In this document: positions 32,301 through 40,148 of the stretch, in pieces
How the letters are laid out: every line of letters starts with the position of its first letter
Position numbering within the stretch: position 1 is the first letter of the stretch
From: a virus
Strand: one strand, 5' to 3'
IMG/VR virus record: IMGVR_UViG_3300046460_000275
Coordinates: 1-50,711 of that record
Length of the DNA: 50,711 nucleotides
Made by a program: the position numbers and the translations under genes
The notes under the pieces: generated by a model
Database searches by the model: none
What the model saw: only the letters and a program-made list of their open reading frames with translations
Told to the model about the DNA's origin: nothing

Positions 32301-35132
32301 GCCAAGGCGCCGGCTGGCGCTCGTCGGTCGCAGCTTATCGCGCGTATCGCGGCGGGCCCGGACGTCGGCCTCTGGTATTCCGACCCCATGGTGCGCCGCG
32401 CCACCGAGGCGGACTTGCTCGCCGCCGACGCGGTCACCGATGACAAGATCGTCGCTCGCGATCAGTCGAACATGATCCGCAACGCGAATGCGGACATCCT
32501 CGCGCTGTGGACTGGCACGGGGGGGACGCTCGCAACTACCCCCAGCGCTGACGTGTCGGAAAGCGCCAACACGCTCTCGATTCCGGCCAGCACCGCAGCT
32601 CTGACGATCTCGACGCTGTCGGACATCCCGGTCAAGGCAGGGAAGGCCTATTACATCGCAGGCGTCCTCGGGCCGTCCAACGGCGTGAGCTGCGATACCT
32701 ATCTACAAGTCCTGTGGTTCTCGATGAACGCGGCGGGGGTCCAGACGTTCATCAGCTCCAACAACACCGCGATCGTGACAGGCACGACGATCAGCGAGCG
32801 TGAACGGATATTCACCGCGCCGGCCAATGCACGTCGCGCCATTCTTCGCGCCGGCAAGAACACCAGTGCCAGCGCCGCCGATCTCGCTTTCTATGGTCCG
32901 ATCTTCCGGAAGGCGGTTGAAGATAGCCAGACCGACCAGACCGCCCCGACCGCCCCGACCGTCGCGCTCGCCGGCTATGGCGCGGATTTCGATCAGGACG
33001 GCACGCTCGACGCCGGGATCACGATCACCGCGACCAATCCGAACATCGGTCGCGAGATCAAGAGCTACATTGTGGAGGTGCAGCGCTCCGACACTGTCGG
33101 CGGCACCTATACGAACTGGCGGCGCTTCGCCTTCGACGCGGAGGACGCTGCCGATAGCCTGACCACCGTCTTTCAGTTGCCTGCGAACCGGAAGAAATTC
33201 TACCGAGCGCGAATCCGGTCTGTCACGGGCAACGCAAAGAAGAAAAGCACTTGGAGCGGCTACACCTCGCCCGGCATTCAGCCTTCGGCGGCAACGGGCT
33301 ACACCGGCGCGGCAGCCAGCGCTCCGTCTGTCGCGCAAGTCGCTGGCGGCTTCCGCATCGGCTGGGGCTTTGGTGCACTTGATACGTCGATCTACAAGGA
33401 GACCGAAGTCTTGGTCGGCGGCGTGACCGTCATCAGGACCTCGGGCACCGAATACGTCGATATGACTGCCCGCACCATCGGCAGCACGTACACCTTCACC
33501 GTCAAACATTATGACAAGCAGGGTGGCGTCACCAACGCTTCCACGGGTGTTGTCTCTCCGGCCTATCGCGGCCTGCTGAGTGCAGAGCTCGGAGCGGGCC
33601 GGGGCACGAATCTGCTGATCAACACGAATGCCAATCTCGGCTTGAATTACTGGGCAATCGGCGTTGACATCAACAGCAACAATACGTTCCAGACCGCCCT
33701 TGTCGGCGGCGCCGGGGCTTCCTGGGCACCCGTCGGTGAAGACTGCTTCCAGATCTTCCAGGGCAATGACGGCATCACCGGAGGTTACACGTCCGTCTAC
33801 CAGCGAGACGCCTTCAACGTGGATCATCGCAAGATCCCGGTTAAGGCCAACCAGCGTTACGAGATGCATCTCCTGACCGGCTGCCACCGCTGCACGGGTC
33901 GCGCCTTCATCATGTGGTATAACGCGGCAGGCACCAACCTTTCGAACTCGGTCACCGACGACAACGCGGGCACCCAAACTGGGGGTCAGTTGCTAACCGG
34001 ATACAAGCAGATCGGCGTCTTCGCGACCGCCCCGGCGACGGCGGCTTATGCCATCATCATGGTGCGCAAGCTGAACACGACGCTGACGACGGACACGTCC
34101 AGCTACCTGTTCTTCACTCACATGTTCTTCGGCGAGGCTGGAGCCAACCAGACCGAATATTCTCCGTGGGCCGAGAACGGCAACCTGATCGTGACCAATG
34201 GCATCACGGATCAGACGCTACGCGCGGCTCCCACCGGGATTTCGCTCACTCAGGCGAACAAGGATGTTGATCTCGACGGTTCCGTCGATATCGCGCTCCT
34301 GGCCACCTTCAGCACGGGAGTGGCCGGCGCTGCGAATTACGAATTCGAACTCTCCCGCTCGACGACGTCCGGCGGCACTTACTCTGTCATAGAGACAAAG
34401 CCGTCACCGACCGGAAAGGTCTGGTTTCAGGCTAACACCCAATATTTCTACAAGGTCCGTGTTCGCTCGATCAATTGGGACGGAACGCCGGGCACGTGGT
34501 CTTCGCTGGTCGGGCCAGTGCAGCCTACCGGTGTCACGAGCGCCCCGGCCGTGCCGACCAATACCATCCTTATCGGTTACGGCTTGTCATGGCTCGTCGT
34601 ATGGGACATGCCGCCTGAGCTTGATTATGACCACACCGACATTGCGATCCTCGCATCCGCCGGCACGCCAAACCCGTCAACGGACATTATCGACGTCGTG
34701 ATCGGTGAGCGCGGATATGTAGCCCAACCCTTCGATCAACCGCGCTTCGTCTATGCTCGACATGTCAACACTTCGGGACAGGCCTCGGCGTGGCATCAGT
34801 TCAACCCGTTTGCGCTATCGCCCGGTGGCGTTACCTCTGTCGCGCCGTTCGCTGGCGGCAAGGCGGCGCTCAACAATCTTGGAACCTCGAATTCCGGCAG
34901 CGTGAATGCCGGAACGGGATCATCGACTTTGCTGACGCTGACATTCAAATGCACCTCAAATACGTCAGGCGTGACCGTCAACCTCGGCGGCTATTCGGTA
35001 ACGATGGACTTCGTCAATCAGGAGGTGAACACGATCACGACGACCGAGATCACCGGAGGGTCGTTCAGTTACTCAAAGACGGGCGGGGGCACAGTAAGCG
35101 GCGTGCAACTATCGGCGGTGACCCTCCCATGA
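29346..35132 (+). CDS. central tail tip / host-specificity protein (gpJ-like) with an N-terminal signal-like segment
   Basis: The protein has 1928 residues from the ATG at 29346. The first 25 residues (MLKKLLLATTALFTLFVAPA then HAG) read like a Sec signal peptide, followed by a second hydrophobic stretch (about 30-65). Residues about 70-560 are the conserved tip part (DNPPSFILGEYCTAGQLIYA, LRWVVQGASLYDPRKD, IRYDGEHLWGGDAEAYRLPL). The rest is a fibre of fibronectin type III-like modules alternating with at least three carbohydrate-binding-like jelly-roll modules (near 870, 1040 and 1420). It likely binds the receptor. The signal-like start is odd for a virion protein. Confidence 0.85.
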   Translation: MLKKLLLATTALFTLFVAPAHAGPLAAGIGALLSTSLGAGITVGSIALGFASMGAQWLISMLLAPEVEQKGVKTKIDTGGDNPPSFILGEYCTAGQLIYANVFDKSGYNIENACLVYVIQLSCIPVNGLSNTVYANNEKVTINPGPSWPGGFMQVDEYVKGASGGGYFLVKFYDGTQNTADSWLLDKFGSDPDRPWQNDMIGEGCAYVIVQAWYSNRGIWTGIPDLRWVVQGASLYDPRKDSTVGGSGSQRRNNQSTWTFSKNAKVIEYNTHIGIRYDGEHLWGGDAEAYRLPLDYWFAAMNVCDENVGKAAGGSVKRYEVGCEIHLDDKPIDIVTEINKSCSGYTTEFGGTYKTWCGGPGLPVGSITDDDFLITAEQETNKFQSQQATYNTAYATYPEPRQQWEPKDGPRYQDDDALEEDGEELALDMTLPFVTENNQVQRLMRAAIKDSRRQVTHEGILPPIAWVYEPFDCLTYYSELFGYGPSGKDVIIGSKDDLPDVNQRVLLREVNANDQGWLPAYEQDFDTAPLVIVTPGTLVLDVTVAADQVDTTVGKDKPAIRVDWTWGTTELAVQRLKWEIRYPSTTKVIAEGTINNPDDGTALVANDILRFGKAYEIRFMGIPYATRDADWTGWKSVTCVIVDVPAAPSLTRVSKLGSDGKLSYFVDVAWTPVSQEATYIVRTIVDGQNVRYPADGTPLRIPVAAGSTLVVDVAAFGAETTRGNFSSTTSITVTKKNTAPTAPTSLTATGKIGRIDLKTNKNPDSDFDHFNLYGSNTNDFTTAVLLDDPKSIRFQEGDLGNAVTRYYWVTAVDSSGNESTKFPVSNTAGRTATTARVGAADIDDGAITAPKLGTQSVTPVKLLRGADSSNIVIDNDMFEGAALWSQGSGGGVPTRVRNNSAGGSSEWALNQAQTTGIKEIYSVQFPVKGGKTYAVAATLGPLTAVSATMTFIINWYSLDGSGALVFISSASLSWTGTTQDYKSFLAKAPAGARRSQLIARIAAGPDVGLWYSDPMVRRATEADLLAADAVTDDKIVARDQSNMIRNANADILALWTGTGGTLATTPSADVSESANTLSIPASTAALTISTLSDIPVKAGKAYYIAGVLGPSNGVSCDTYLQVLWFSMNAAGVQTFISSNNTAIVTGTTISERERIFTAPANARRAILRAGKNTSASAADLAFYGPIFRKAVEDSQTDQTAPTAPTVALAGYGADFDQDGTLDAGITITATNPNIGREIKSYIVEVQRSDTVGGTYTNWRRFAFDAEDAADSLTTVFQLPANRKKFYRARIRSVTGNAKKKSTWSGYTSPGIQPSAATGYTGAAASAPSVAQVAGGFRIGWGFGALDTSIYKETEVLVGGVTVIRTSGTEYVDMTARTIGSTYTFTVKHYDKQGGVTNASTGVVSPAYRGLLSAELGAGRGTNLLINTNANLGLNYWAIGVDINSNNTFQTALVGGAGASWAPVGEDCFQIFQGNDGITGGYTSVYQRDAFNVDHRKIPVKANQRYEMHLLTGCHRCTGRAFIMWYNAAGTNLSNSVTDDNAGTQTGGQLLTGYKQIGVFATAPATAAYAIIMVRKLNTTLTTDTSSYLFFTHMFFGEAGANQTEYSPWAENGNLIVTNGITDQTLRAAPTGISLTQANKDVDLDGSVDIALLATFSTGVAGAANYEFELSRSTTSGGTYSVIETKPSPTGKVWFQANTQYFYKVRVRSINWDGTPGTWSSLVGPVQPTGVTSAPAVPTNTILIGYGLSWLVVWDMPPELDYDHTDIAILASAGTPNPSTDIIDVVIGERGYVAQPFDQPRFVYARHVNTSGQASAWHQFNPFALSPGGVTSVAPFAGGKAALNNLGTSNSGSVNAGTGSSTLLTLTFKCTSNTSGVTVNLGGYSVTMDFVNQEVNTITTTEITGGSFSYSKTGGGTVSGVQLSAVTLP

Positions 35133-35665
35133 TCCACTATTCCTTCATCTATCCTGAGACCGGCATCATCGATCAGAGCGGCTATTGCCCCGACGCGTCG
35201 TGCCTGCCCGAGCTGCCGGAAGGATGCGTCTTCAAGCTGGGCTTTGTTGGCAATCCGGAGGCCGAGCGCTTCGACGGCGACGACCTTATCCCCTACTGCC
35301 CCGACAAGACGCAGGAGGAGCTCGCCTTTCTGGTGGCGCTTGAACGCGGCCGCCGCCTATCGTCCGGCTTTGATTACGATTTCGGCGACACGCGCGGCGT
35401 CCACCATGTCGGCACGACAGAGGCCGACATGGCTGGATGGCGGGAGGTCAGCGATATGGCCTTCAAGGCGATTGCCCGCGACGACGTCAGCAAGGAAATC
35501 ATGATCGCGACGGACACCGGGCCAGCCGTCGTGACAGCAGCCGAATGGCTGGATGTTCTCGACGCTGCGGAAGCCTTTCGGCAGCCGATATGGACGGCCA
35601 GCTTCATCCTGCAGTCATTGAGCCCGATCCCGCAAGACGTTACCGCCGACGCGCTCTGGCCCTAA
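35129..35665 (+). CDS. tail fibre accessory protein (DUF4376-like region)
   Basis: The protein has 178 residues from the ATG at 35129, overlapping the tip stop. It has IHYSFIYPETGIIDQSGYCP and, in the second half, LVALERGRRLSSGFDYDFGD, followed by AEWLDVLDAAEAFRQPIWTA. The latter resembles the C-terminal DUF4376 module of tail fibre and fibre-assembly proteins. It closes the tail operon. Confidence 0.6.
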   Translation: MIHYSFIYPETGIIDQSGYCPDASCLPELPEGCVFKLGFVGNPEAERFDGDDLIPYCPDKTQEELAFLVALERGRRLSSGFDYDFGDTRGVHHVGTTEADMAGWREVSDMAFKAIARDDVSKEIMIATDTGPAVVTAAEWLDVLDAAEAFRQPIWTASFILQSLSPIPQDVTADALWP

Positions 35666-35755
35666 TTGGCGTTGTTCGACGTTTGTGCCAGGCCGAACGG
35701 CGACAGGCCCAGGAAAGATTAGAGCGCTAGGGACGGAAAACGTCGGAGGCAAGCG

Positions 35756-35848
35756 ATGAGCCGATTGCAGTCCCTCATTCTATTCTTTGAGCTGTCCGTT
35801 CTTATTTGGGCCGGCCTCATATTCGGCATGTTGTGGCTGCTCGACTGA
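35756..35848 (+). CDS. 30-residue single-span membrane peptide, copy 2
   Basis: Reads MSRLQSLILFFELSVLIWAG and ten more residues ending in GMLWLLD. GGAGG lies seven bases before the ATG. It is the same length as, and similar to, the peptide at 2795-2887 left of the prophage. It sits between the tail and lysis modules and is overlapped for 69 of its 93 bases by the minus-strand membrane gene 35780-35971. A holin-like or antiholin-like role is possible but unproven. Confidence 0.55.
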   Translation: MSRLQSLILFFELSVLIWAGLIFGMLWLLD

Positions 35849-35971
35849 CTCTGTCCCGAACAGGGTACTGAAGCCAAGGACGAGTAGCCACGCGAGCAGC
35901 ACCATCCATGCTGCGGTAAGCCCAACCGCTATCGCGAACGATGCCTTAAACATTTCTCGTCTCGCTATCAT
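35780..35971 (-). CDS. small membrane protein antisense to the 30-residue peptide, copy 2
   Basis: The protein has 63 residues from the ATG at 35971; a TTG at 35998 would add nine. The membrane helix FAIAVGLTAAWMVLLAWLLV is followed by a hydrophilic tail (GTESVEQPQHAEYEAGPN). The helix and the preceding Lys-Ala match the minus-strand protein at 2876-3085. The hydrophilic tail lies within the antisense overlap and has no counterpart in copy 1, which stops earlier. Function unknown. Confidence 0.5.
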   Translation of the reverse strand: MIARREMFKASFAIAVGLTAAWMVLLAWLLVLGFSTLFGTESVEQPQHAEYEAGPNKNGQLKE

Positions 35972-36142
35972 CCGGATTGAACGCGCTTCGCGGAGCAATG
36001 GTTCAAGAATCGGGCCCGATCAATGACGGACTGCAAGTAACCTTACCCACTAACCACTCCCTCACTTTCCACCGTAGCGTATTCAAACGCGCGGCGAGGC
36101 ATTCGCCCAAAACAGGGTGGGCGTGACCACCAATCCCATCAT

Positions 36143-36170
36143 GGCCGTCCATTGAGGCGGCCTTTTCTTT
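36143..36170 (+). terminator. rho-independent terminator before the endolysin gene
   Basis: Arms GGCCG and CGGCC flank a 10-base loop and are followed by TTTTCTTT. It lies only 16 bases upstream of the endolysin start, separating the tail operon from lysis. Late transcripts would have to read through it, so antitermination or a lysis promoter further upstream may matter. Confidence 0.6.
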
Positions 36171-36185
36171 GCAAGGAACATCACC

Positions 36186-36923
36186 ATGACAACGATTCTG
36201 GACATCCAGAAGCGCTTGCTTGCGCTTGGCTATTCGCTGGCGAAGTTCGGCGTCGATGGCAAGAAGAGCGAAGGCGGCGAGACAGACGCTGCGATCAGGG
36301 CCTTTCAGGCGGCCGTCGGTCTTTTCGTCGATGGCAAGGCGGGGCCGCAGACCCAGACCGCACTCGCGCGCGCCGTGGCCCCCGTCAAGCCTGGCAGGCC
36401 GGAACCGGACAAGTCGGCAATGACGGCGCCGCCGCCGCTGTCAAGCGGCGAAGGGCACGCTGCGGCACCACCGAACGTGGCGAGCCTAAAGCTTCTCGAT
36501 ACCGCCCGGCCGATCAAGGAATTGATCTGGCACTGCACCGCCACGCCCGAGGGCAAGGACTATACCGTCGATGATATCCGCGCCTGGCACAAGCAGCGCG
36601 GTTGGTCCGATATCGGCTATCACTACGTCGTCTATCGCGACGGGCGGATCATGCTCGGCCGCCCGGTGGGCCAGGTAGGCGCGCATGTCGAAGGCCACAA
36701 CACCGGAACGATCGGCTGCTCATATGTCGGCGGCGTCTCGGCCGATGGCAAGAGCGCAAAGGACACCCGCACCGCGGCGCAGCGGGCCTCCATGCTCTGG
36801 CTGACCCAGCAACTCCGAAGGAAGTTCGCCGGCATCGTCAAGGTGTCCGGCCATAACCAGTACGCCGCAAAGGCGTGCCCCTCCTTCGACGTCCGAAAGG
36901 ACGCTCTCGGCAAGATTATTTGA
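36186..36923 (+). CDS. endolysin: N-acetylmuramoyl-L-alanine amidase with peptidoglycan-binding domain
   Basis: The protein has 245 residues. Residues 1-65 are a PG_binding_1 domain (ILDIQKRLLALGYSLAKFGV, then AIRAFQAAVGLFVDGKAGPQ). A Pro/Ala linker follows to about 100. The amidase_2/PGRP domain (105-240) shows zinc ligands H116 (LIWHCTATPEG), H223 (SGHNQ) and C231 (KACPSF), and the Tyr of GYHYVVYRDGRI. It cuts the amide between muramic acid and L-Ala at lysis. No signal peptide, so a holin is required. GGAAC precedes the ATG. Confidence 0.93.
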   Translation: MTTILDIQKRLLALGYSLAKFGVDGKKSEGGETDAAIRAFQAAVGLFVDGKAGPQTQTALARAVAPVKPGRPEPDKSAMTAPPPLSSGEGHAAAPPNVASLKLLDTARPIKELIWHCTATPEGKDYTVDDIRAWHKQRGWSDIGYHYVVYRDGRIMLGRPVGQVGAHVEGHNTGTIGCSYVGGVSADGKSAKDTRTAAQRASMLWLTQQLRRKFAGIVKVSGHNQYAAKACPSFDVRKDALGKII

Positions 36924-36936
36924 AAGGACAGGCCCA

Positions 36937-37299
36937 ATGAAGATCTTCAACCCGCTCACCACGGCAACCTCCATCGGTGTTGCTATCCGTTACCTCATCA
37001 CGATCGCAGGCTCCCTTCTCACCATCCTCGGCATTGTGGGATGGCTCACGTCCGATCAGGTTCAGGAATTGAGCCAGAAGGTGCAGGACATCAGCGCGCA
37101 GCTGCCTGGGCTGCTGGCTGCGGCCGGCGGCATCATCGCACTCGTCATGCCGATCTATGCCACCATCACCAAGTCGAGCACCGACCGGGCCGCAGAGGTG
37201 GCAAAGGAAGTCGATAAACAGATCCCCGAGCGCTCACCAGTGGTTATCAAGACGCCGGCCGGAGTTCCCGACATCGTGGTGCCCGGCAAGGGGACGTAG
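36937..37299 (+). CDS. holin-like protein with two membrane segments
   Basis: The protein has 120 residues. Two hydrophobic helices are seen: VAIRYLITIAGSLLTILGIV (about 16-36) and LLAAAGGIIALVMPIYATIT (about 58-78), separated by a polar turn (SDQVQELSQKVQDISAQ), with a hydrophilic C terminus. Its position 13 bases after the endolysin and its topology fit a small holin that forms the inner-membrane lesion. Confidence 0.75.
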   Translation: MKIFNPLTTATSIGVAIRYLITIAGSLLTILGIVGWLTSDQVQELSQKVQDISAQLPGLLAAAGGIIALVMPIYATITKSSTDRAAEVAKEVDKQIPERSPVVIKTPAGVPDIVVPGKGT

Positions 37300-37364
37300 C
37301 GCGAACAGCTTGATGAGTGATCCCTAACGGATCGCGAACTTTCATCGAACATACAGGGACTGGC

Positions 37365-37583
37365 ATGGAGCTTGCGGCGCTCGTCGAGATGGTGGTGAAG
37401 AGCTACGGCCCGCAGGCGGCCATCTTCGCCATCATGCTCTACATCATCTTCGTGCTGGCCAAGAAGTACGAGGCGGTGATGACGGACCGCATCAAAGAGG
37501 GCGTGCAGATGGCGCTCGCCCTCCAAGACCTTACGAAATCGATTGAGGCACTCCGGGAACTGATCAGGGACCGCAAACCATGA
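37365..37583 (+). CDS. lysis-cassette protein, one membrane span plus coiled coil
   Basis: The protein has 72 residues from the ATG at 37365. A membrane helix (QAAIFAIMLYIIFVLAKKYE) is followed by a charged amphipathic helix (LALQDLTKSIEALRELIRD). This plan fits an inner-membrane spanin (Rz-like) or a XhlA-like lysis accessory protein. Its stop overlaps the next start by four bases. Confidence 0.65.
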   Translation: MELAALVEMVVKSYGPQAAIFAIMLYIIFVLAKKYEAVMTDRIKEGVQMALALQDLTKSIEALRELIRDRKP

Positions 37584-37777
37584 GGATCAGACGCATGCTG
37601 AAAATGCTGTTCTCCCCGACCTCGGAGCGGAACGATGAGGTGGCCGGCCTCGTGTCGGCGGCCGTTAACGCCACGGTCGATGCGTCTAACCAGTTGACGC
37701 AAACCATCCGGGAAATGATGGACGAAAACGACCGCGTGACGGGGAGAAAGAAGAATGCTGAGAAACATCATCGCTAA
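37580..37777 (+). CDS. small lysis-cassette protein
   Basis: The protein has 65 residues, basic at both ends (MRIRRMLKMLFSP, GRKKNAEKHHR) with a central helix (EVAGLVSAAVNATVDASNQL). It is overlapped by four bases upstream and 23 bases downstream. It lacks a lipobox, so it is not an obvious outer-membrane spanin. No family recognised. Confidence 0.55.
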   Translation: MRIRRMLKMLFSPTSERNDEVAGLVSAAVNATVDASNQLTQTIREMMDENDRVTGRKKNAEKHHR

Positions 37778-38246
37778 CCGGGTCGCCGGTGGCATGTTTG
37801 GCCTTGCTGCGCTGTTCTTCGGCCTCGTGGGCTTCACTAATCCGGAAAGCCTGATCATCGTGCTGAACGGCATTTTTGCCGGCTGCATGGTGGCCATCGT
37901 GGTGGCGTATCACCGATTGATCGTCGGCGCCGCTCTGGGACTCGGCGAATACAATCGCGTTCGGCAGATGACGATGGGCTTTGCAGTCGGGTGGATCGCT
38001 ATCTGTTTGTCAACCACAAGCTCGATTTATGCCCGATCCGAGGGAGCGCCGCTCACCGCGCCAACGCTCACGGCCGCCGTCCGATATCTCTTCATCTTGG
38101 CTGCCATCCTGCAGATTACGGCGCCGGACTTCGGCCTAGGGCTATTCCATGGCCGCGACCGAAAGACGCTCTGGCTCGGCTTCGTGATGGGAATGGTGAC
38201 CGCAATCGCGACGATCATCTTTCAAGACAGAACGCTGCTTTTCTAG
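37755..38246 (+). CDS. four-span membrane protein, possible holin or antiholin
   Basis: The protein has 163 residues with four hydrophobic helices: MFGLAALFFGLVGF, LIIVLNGIFAGCMVAIVVAY, MGFAVGWIAICLSTTSSIYA and the last two overlapping about 110-155 (LFILAAILQITA, LGFVMGMVTAIATIIF). Coupled to the preceding gene. It closes the lysis cassette and is the last gene of the rightward late block. Confidence 0.65.
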   Translation: MLRNIIANRVAGGMFGLAALFFGLVGFTNPESLIIVLNGIFAGCMVAIVVAYHRLIVGAALGLGEYNRVRQMTMGFAVGWIAICLSTTSSIYARSEGAPLTAPTLTAAVRYLFILAAILQITAPDFGLGLFHGRDRKTLWLGFVMGMVTAIATIIFQDRTLLF

Positions 38247-38381
38247 TGAAACTGACAGCAAAGTTTTTTAATCCATAATCTTGTCGCGCGTTGAGACCGT
38301 CGGGTGTTAAGGTGCAACCGTTCTCCTGAGATCTCGCTAAGTCGCCTCTCTTTGGAAGTTCATACTTCCACGGGGGATTCG

Positions 38382-38615
38382 GTGGTGATCAAATTTGAGT
38401 GCGGCAGCTACCAAGGCATTTCATGGGAACTACGTCGGAACGATAAATTGGTGTGTTTCCTCTCGTCCCGTGAAACCTGTGAAGCGACGGCTATAAGCTT
38501 TGCCAAGGATGCTGCAGCCCACGGCAACGAGGCTCATGTGCGTCTCATTGACGAAGGGGGAATAGTGGTCGACCAGTTGTTCCCGGCTGTCACTCGAAGC
38601 GAAGAACAGACTTGA
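38382..38615 (+). CDS. DUF2188-like small protein
   Basis: A GTG start at 38382 or 38385 is chosen because GGGGGA precedes it and the protein then begins with a strand (VIKFECGSYQGISWELRRND). This is followed by a helix (SRETCEATAISFAKDAAAHG) and a last strand (AHVRLIDEGGIVVDQLF). The plan strand-strand-helix-strand with W early matches the gene at 11485. The 3' ends of this gene and the minus-strand DUF6894 gene overlap by 26 bases. Confidence 0.55.
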   Translation: MVIKFECGSYQGISWELRRNDKLVCFLSSRETCEATAISFAKDAAAHGNEAHVRLIDEGGIVVDQLFPAVTRSEEQT

Positions 38616-38826
38616 AGGGAAGCGTGAAAAGTTTAGTGCCCATTTCGTCGTGGACCTCGAACTGATTGCCGTCGATGATATCGCCCCTCGCGAGTTTTTC
38701 AGAGAGAATCTCCCGCGCCGCCTCCTGGGCCTCTTCGAAAGCGGCCCTAGCACCTGACAACTCCACCCCCTCCACGTCTTTGATTGTCTCTTCGCCGTTG
38801 TGAATATCGAAGTAGAATGTAGGCAT
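38590..38826 (-). CDS. DUF6894 family protein
   Basis: The protein has 78 residues, beginning MPTFYFDIHNGEETIKDVEG. The FYFDI-x-NG-x-x-x-D-x-EG start, a helix with ARAAFEEAQEAAREILSEKL and a strand near the end define this small family, very common and multicopy in Rhizobiales. GGAGG lies five bases before the ATG. A second, more divergent member is at 40528-40767. Cellular role unknown. Confidence 0.8.
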   Translation of the reverse strand: MPTFYFDIHNGEETIKDVEGVELSGARAAFEEAQEAAREILSEKLARGDIIDGNQFEVHDEMGTKLFTLPFKSVLRFE

Positions 38827-38963
38827 CACGGCCTCCTTTTCGATCCAACTCTCGTGGCGGGATTTTGTTTCGCCTGATAAGAGTGCCCGCTCGCCGTAGG
38901 TGAGTTGTGCGAGCGGGCTTGCCAGCGACGGGACGGAAGCCGGCCTTAGCGCAGGAATGCCGA

Positions 38964-39095
38964 TTGCGCCTCGGCCAGATTATCACGCTTGCGACGGCTG
39001 TCCTGCTTGGTGCGGTAGCGTACAATCGTCCCAATTCTCTGTTTTTTGGACGCGAGTTGGAAACCGTTTCGCCAGTCAATGATTCCTCACCGTAA
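38964..39095 (+). CDS. 43-residue membrane peptide with a UUG start
   Basis: AGGAA lies seven bases before TTG at 38964. The product begins MRLGQIITLATAVLLGAVAY, continues NRPNSLFFGREL and ends shortly before the next gene. One membrane helix with a polar C-terminal tail. Supported by the ribosome site and an ideal helix; still tentative because of the rare start and size. Confidence 0.35.
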   Translation: MRLGQIITLATAVLLGAVAYNRPNSLFFGRELETVSPVNDSSP

Positions 39096-39117
39096 CTTTC
39101 AAACGATGGAGGAAACC

Positions 39118-39351
39118 ATGAAAGTCGCACTCACTCTCGCCGCAGGAATGCTTGCCGCCTCGTCAATGGCCTTTGCGGCCGATAACAATGGTGGCAAAAA
39201 CAACGGCAAGGACTCTGCACTCGACAATAGCAAGACCAACAGCATCAACAGCGAAGGTCGCACGATTTCGCCGGAAGAGCGGGAATTCTGCGTCGCCAAC
39301 CCGGGTGATTCGAAGTGCCAAGGTCTTGGCGGCGAGATGAATCAGCAATAG
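39118..39351 (+). CDS. small secreted protein
   Basis: The protein has 77 residues. GGAGG lies five bases before the ATG. A Sec signal peptide (MKVALTLAAGMLAASSMAFA, cleavage before ADN) leaves a mature peptide of about 57 residues, rich in Asn, Gly, Lys and Ser (NNGGKNNGKDSALDNSKTNS). Two cysteines near the end (EFCVANPGDSKCQG) could form a disulphide in the periplasm. Followed directly by a strong terminator. A prophage-borne exported protein is a candidate lysogenic-conversion factor. Confidence 0.8.
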   Translation: MKVALTLAAGMLAASSMAFAADNNGGKNNGKDSALDNSKTNSINSEGRTISPEEREFCVANPGDSKCQGLGGEMNQQ

Positions 39352-39363
39352 CCGCTGACGATA

Positions 39364-39395
39364 GGACGAGGGCTCCGGCCCTCGTTCCTGTTTTT
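39364..39395 (+). terminator. rho-independent terminator of the secreted-protein gene
   Basis: A 10-bp stem (GGACGAGGGC with GCCCTCGTTC, one G-T pair, loop TCCG) is followed shortly by TTTTT at 39391-39395. It stands 12 bases behind the stop at 39351. Confidence 0.75.
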
Positions 39396-39711
39396 GAGGT
39401 CAGCGTCTAAACCGCTCATGAACCGGTAGCCGCCCTCATCGTCCAAGTGGCGTTCGCTCGTCCGCAGGCGACACAATGTCAGAAACGGACAAATCAACGC
39501 GCCGGGGAACCGAAAGCTCTCAACGATGTTGAAGAAGCGCAGGCTTCTTTCGCTCCTGCACGCGAGGCCGCATTTGCCCGCTGATCTCGCAAGACAGGCT
39601 CCGTCGCGGATTACGGAGCCTGTTTTTTATTGGGAACTATTTTTATCGCCACTTGTTGGATCGAAGCAGGCTACCCCTGCATTCATGGGCCCTGACGGGT
39701 TCATGTCCCTC
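39396..39711. other. non-coding stretch holding a second terminator
   Basis: No gene is supported. The first 40 bases repeat, imperfectly, the sequence at 40137-40166. The open frame at 39526 is Arg/Pro/Leu-rich and runs through the terminator at 39595-39628, so it is rejected. Confidence 0.4.
39595..39628 (+). terminator. strong rho-independent terminator
   Basis: Perfect 10-bp arms CAGGCTCCGT and ACGGAGCCTG around an 8-base loop, followed by six T. No gene of matching orientation ends within 200 bases, so it may stop transcripts leaking through 39395 or mark a lost gene. Confidence 0.75.
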
Positions 39712-40047
39712 CTAAATTGGCCCCGTCCCCTCGGGGTCTTTTTTCGCCATTAGGTGGATATCCCGCCTGGCCTTGGAGGCGTCCCAGTAAATTTCGACGG
39801 CGTTAGCCGCAACTGCCGCACTGCTGCAGTAGCCCGCATTCGGCATGATGGGCGACCCGAACATGGGCTTCGGATAACTTCCCGCCCAGTGCCATTGACT
39901 CTTTTTCAGGTTTGATTCCTCGAAGCGGATTCTTCCAGCATACACCTCGCCATCATAGGCGGAGTAATCTTCGTGAGGCTTGCCATCGATACCTGTCTCG
40001 CCGGGCCATGTTCGGACCCAACGGTATTTCTTCTGCCAGTCAGTCAT
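39712..40047 (-). CDS. hypothetical protein
   Basis: The protein has 111 residues. The sequence WQKKYRWVRTWPGETGIDGK, VYAGRIRFEESNLKKSQWHW and the C-terminal NAVEIYWDASKARRDI looks like a small beta-rich domain with many aromatic residues and a final helix. It is similar in plan to small rhizobial proteins that occur beside phage remnants, but no named family is recognised. It is monocistronic. Confidence 0.65.
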   Translation of the reverse strand: MTDWQKKYRWVRTWPGETGIDGKPHEDYSAYDGEVYAGRIRFEESNLKKSQWHWAGSYPKPMFGSPIMPNAGYCSSAAVAANAVEIYWDASKARRDIHLMAKKDPEGTGPI

Positions 40048-40148
40048 TAATATGTTCTAATTCGCAGGTTGTCGCGTTGCGATGGTGCCCGCTCTCCGTG
40101 GTTGGATTATAAGGGGCGAGCAGTTGGCCCTCGTTCCCGTTTTAAGGG

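Noticed and set aside
32703-33977. 424-residue minus-strand frame inside the tail tip gene
   Set aside because: Mirror frame of a GC-rich coding region; no ribosome site and no recognisable domain.
39721-39744. Hairpin CCCCG/CGGGG followed by six T on the plus strand
   Set aside because: It lies inside the last codons of the minus-strand gene 39712-40047 (Lys-Lys-Asp-Pro-Glu-Gly); no plus-strand gene needs it, so it was not listed as a terminator.
39526-39753. 75-residue plus-strand frame
   Set aside because: It reads through a strong terminator at 39595-39628 and has no protein-like composition.
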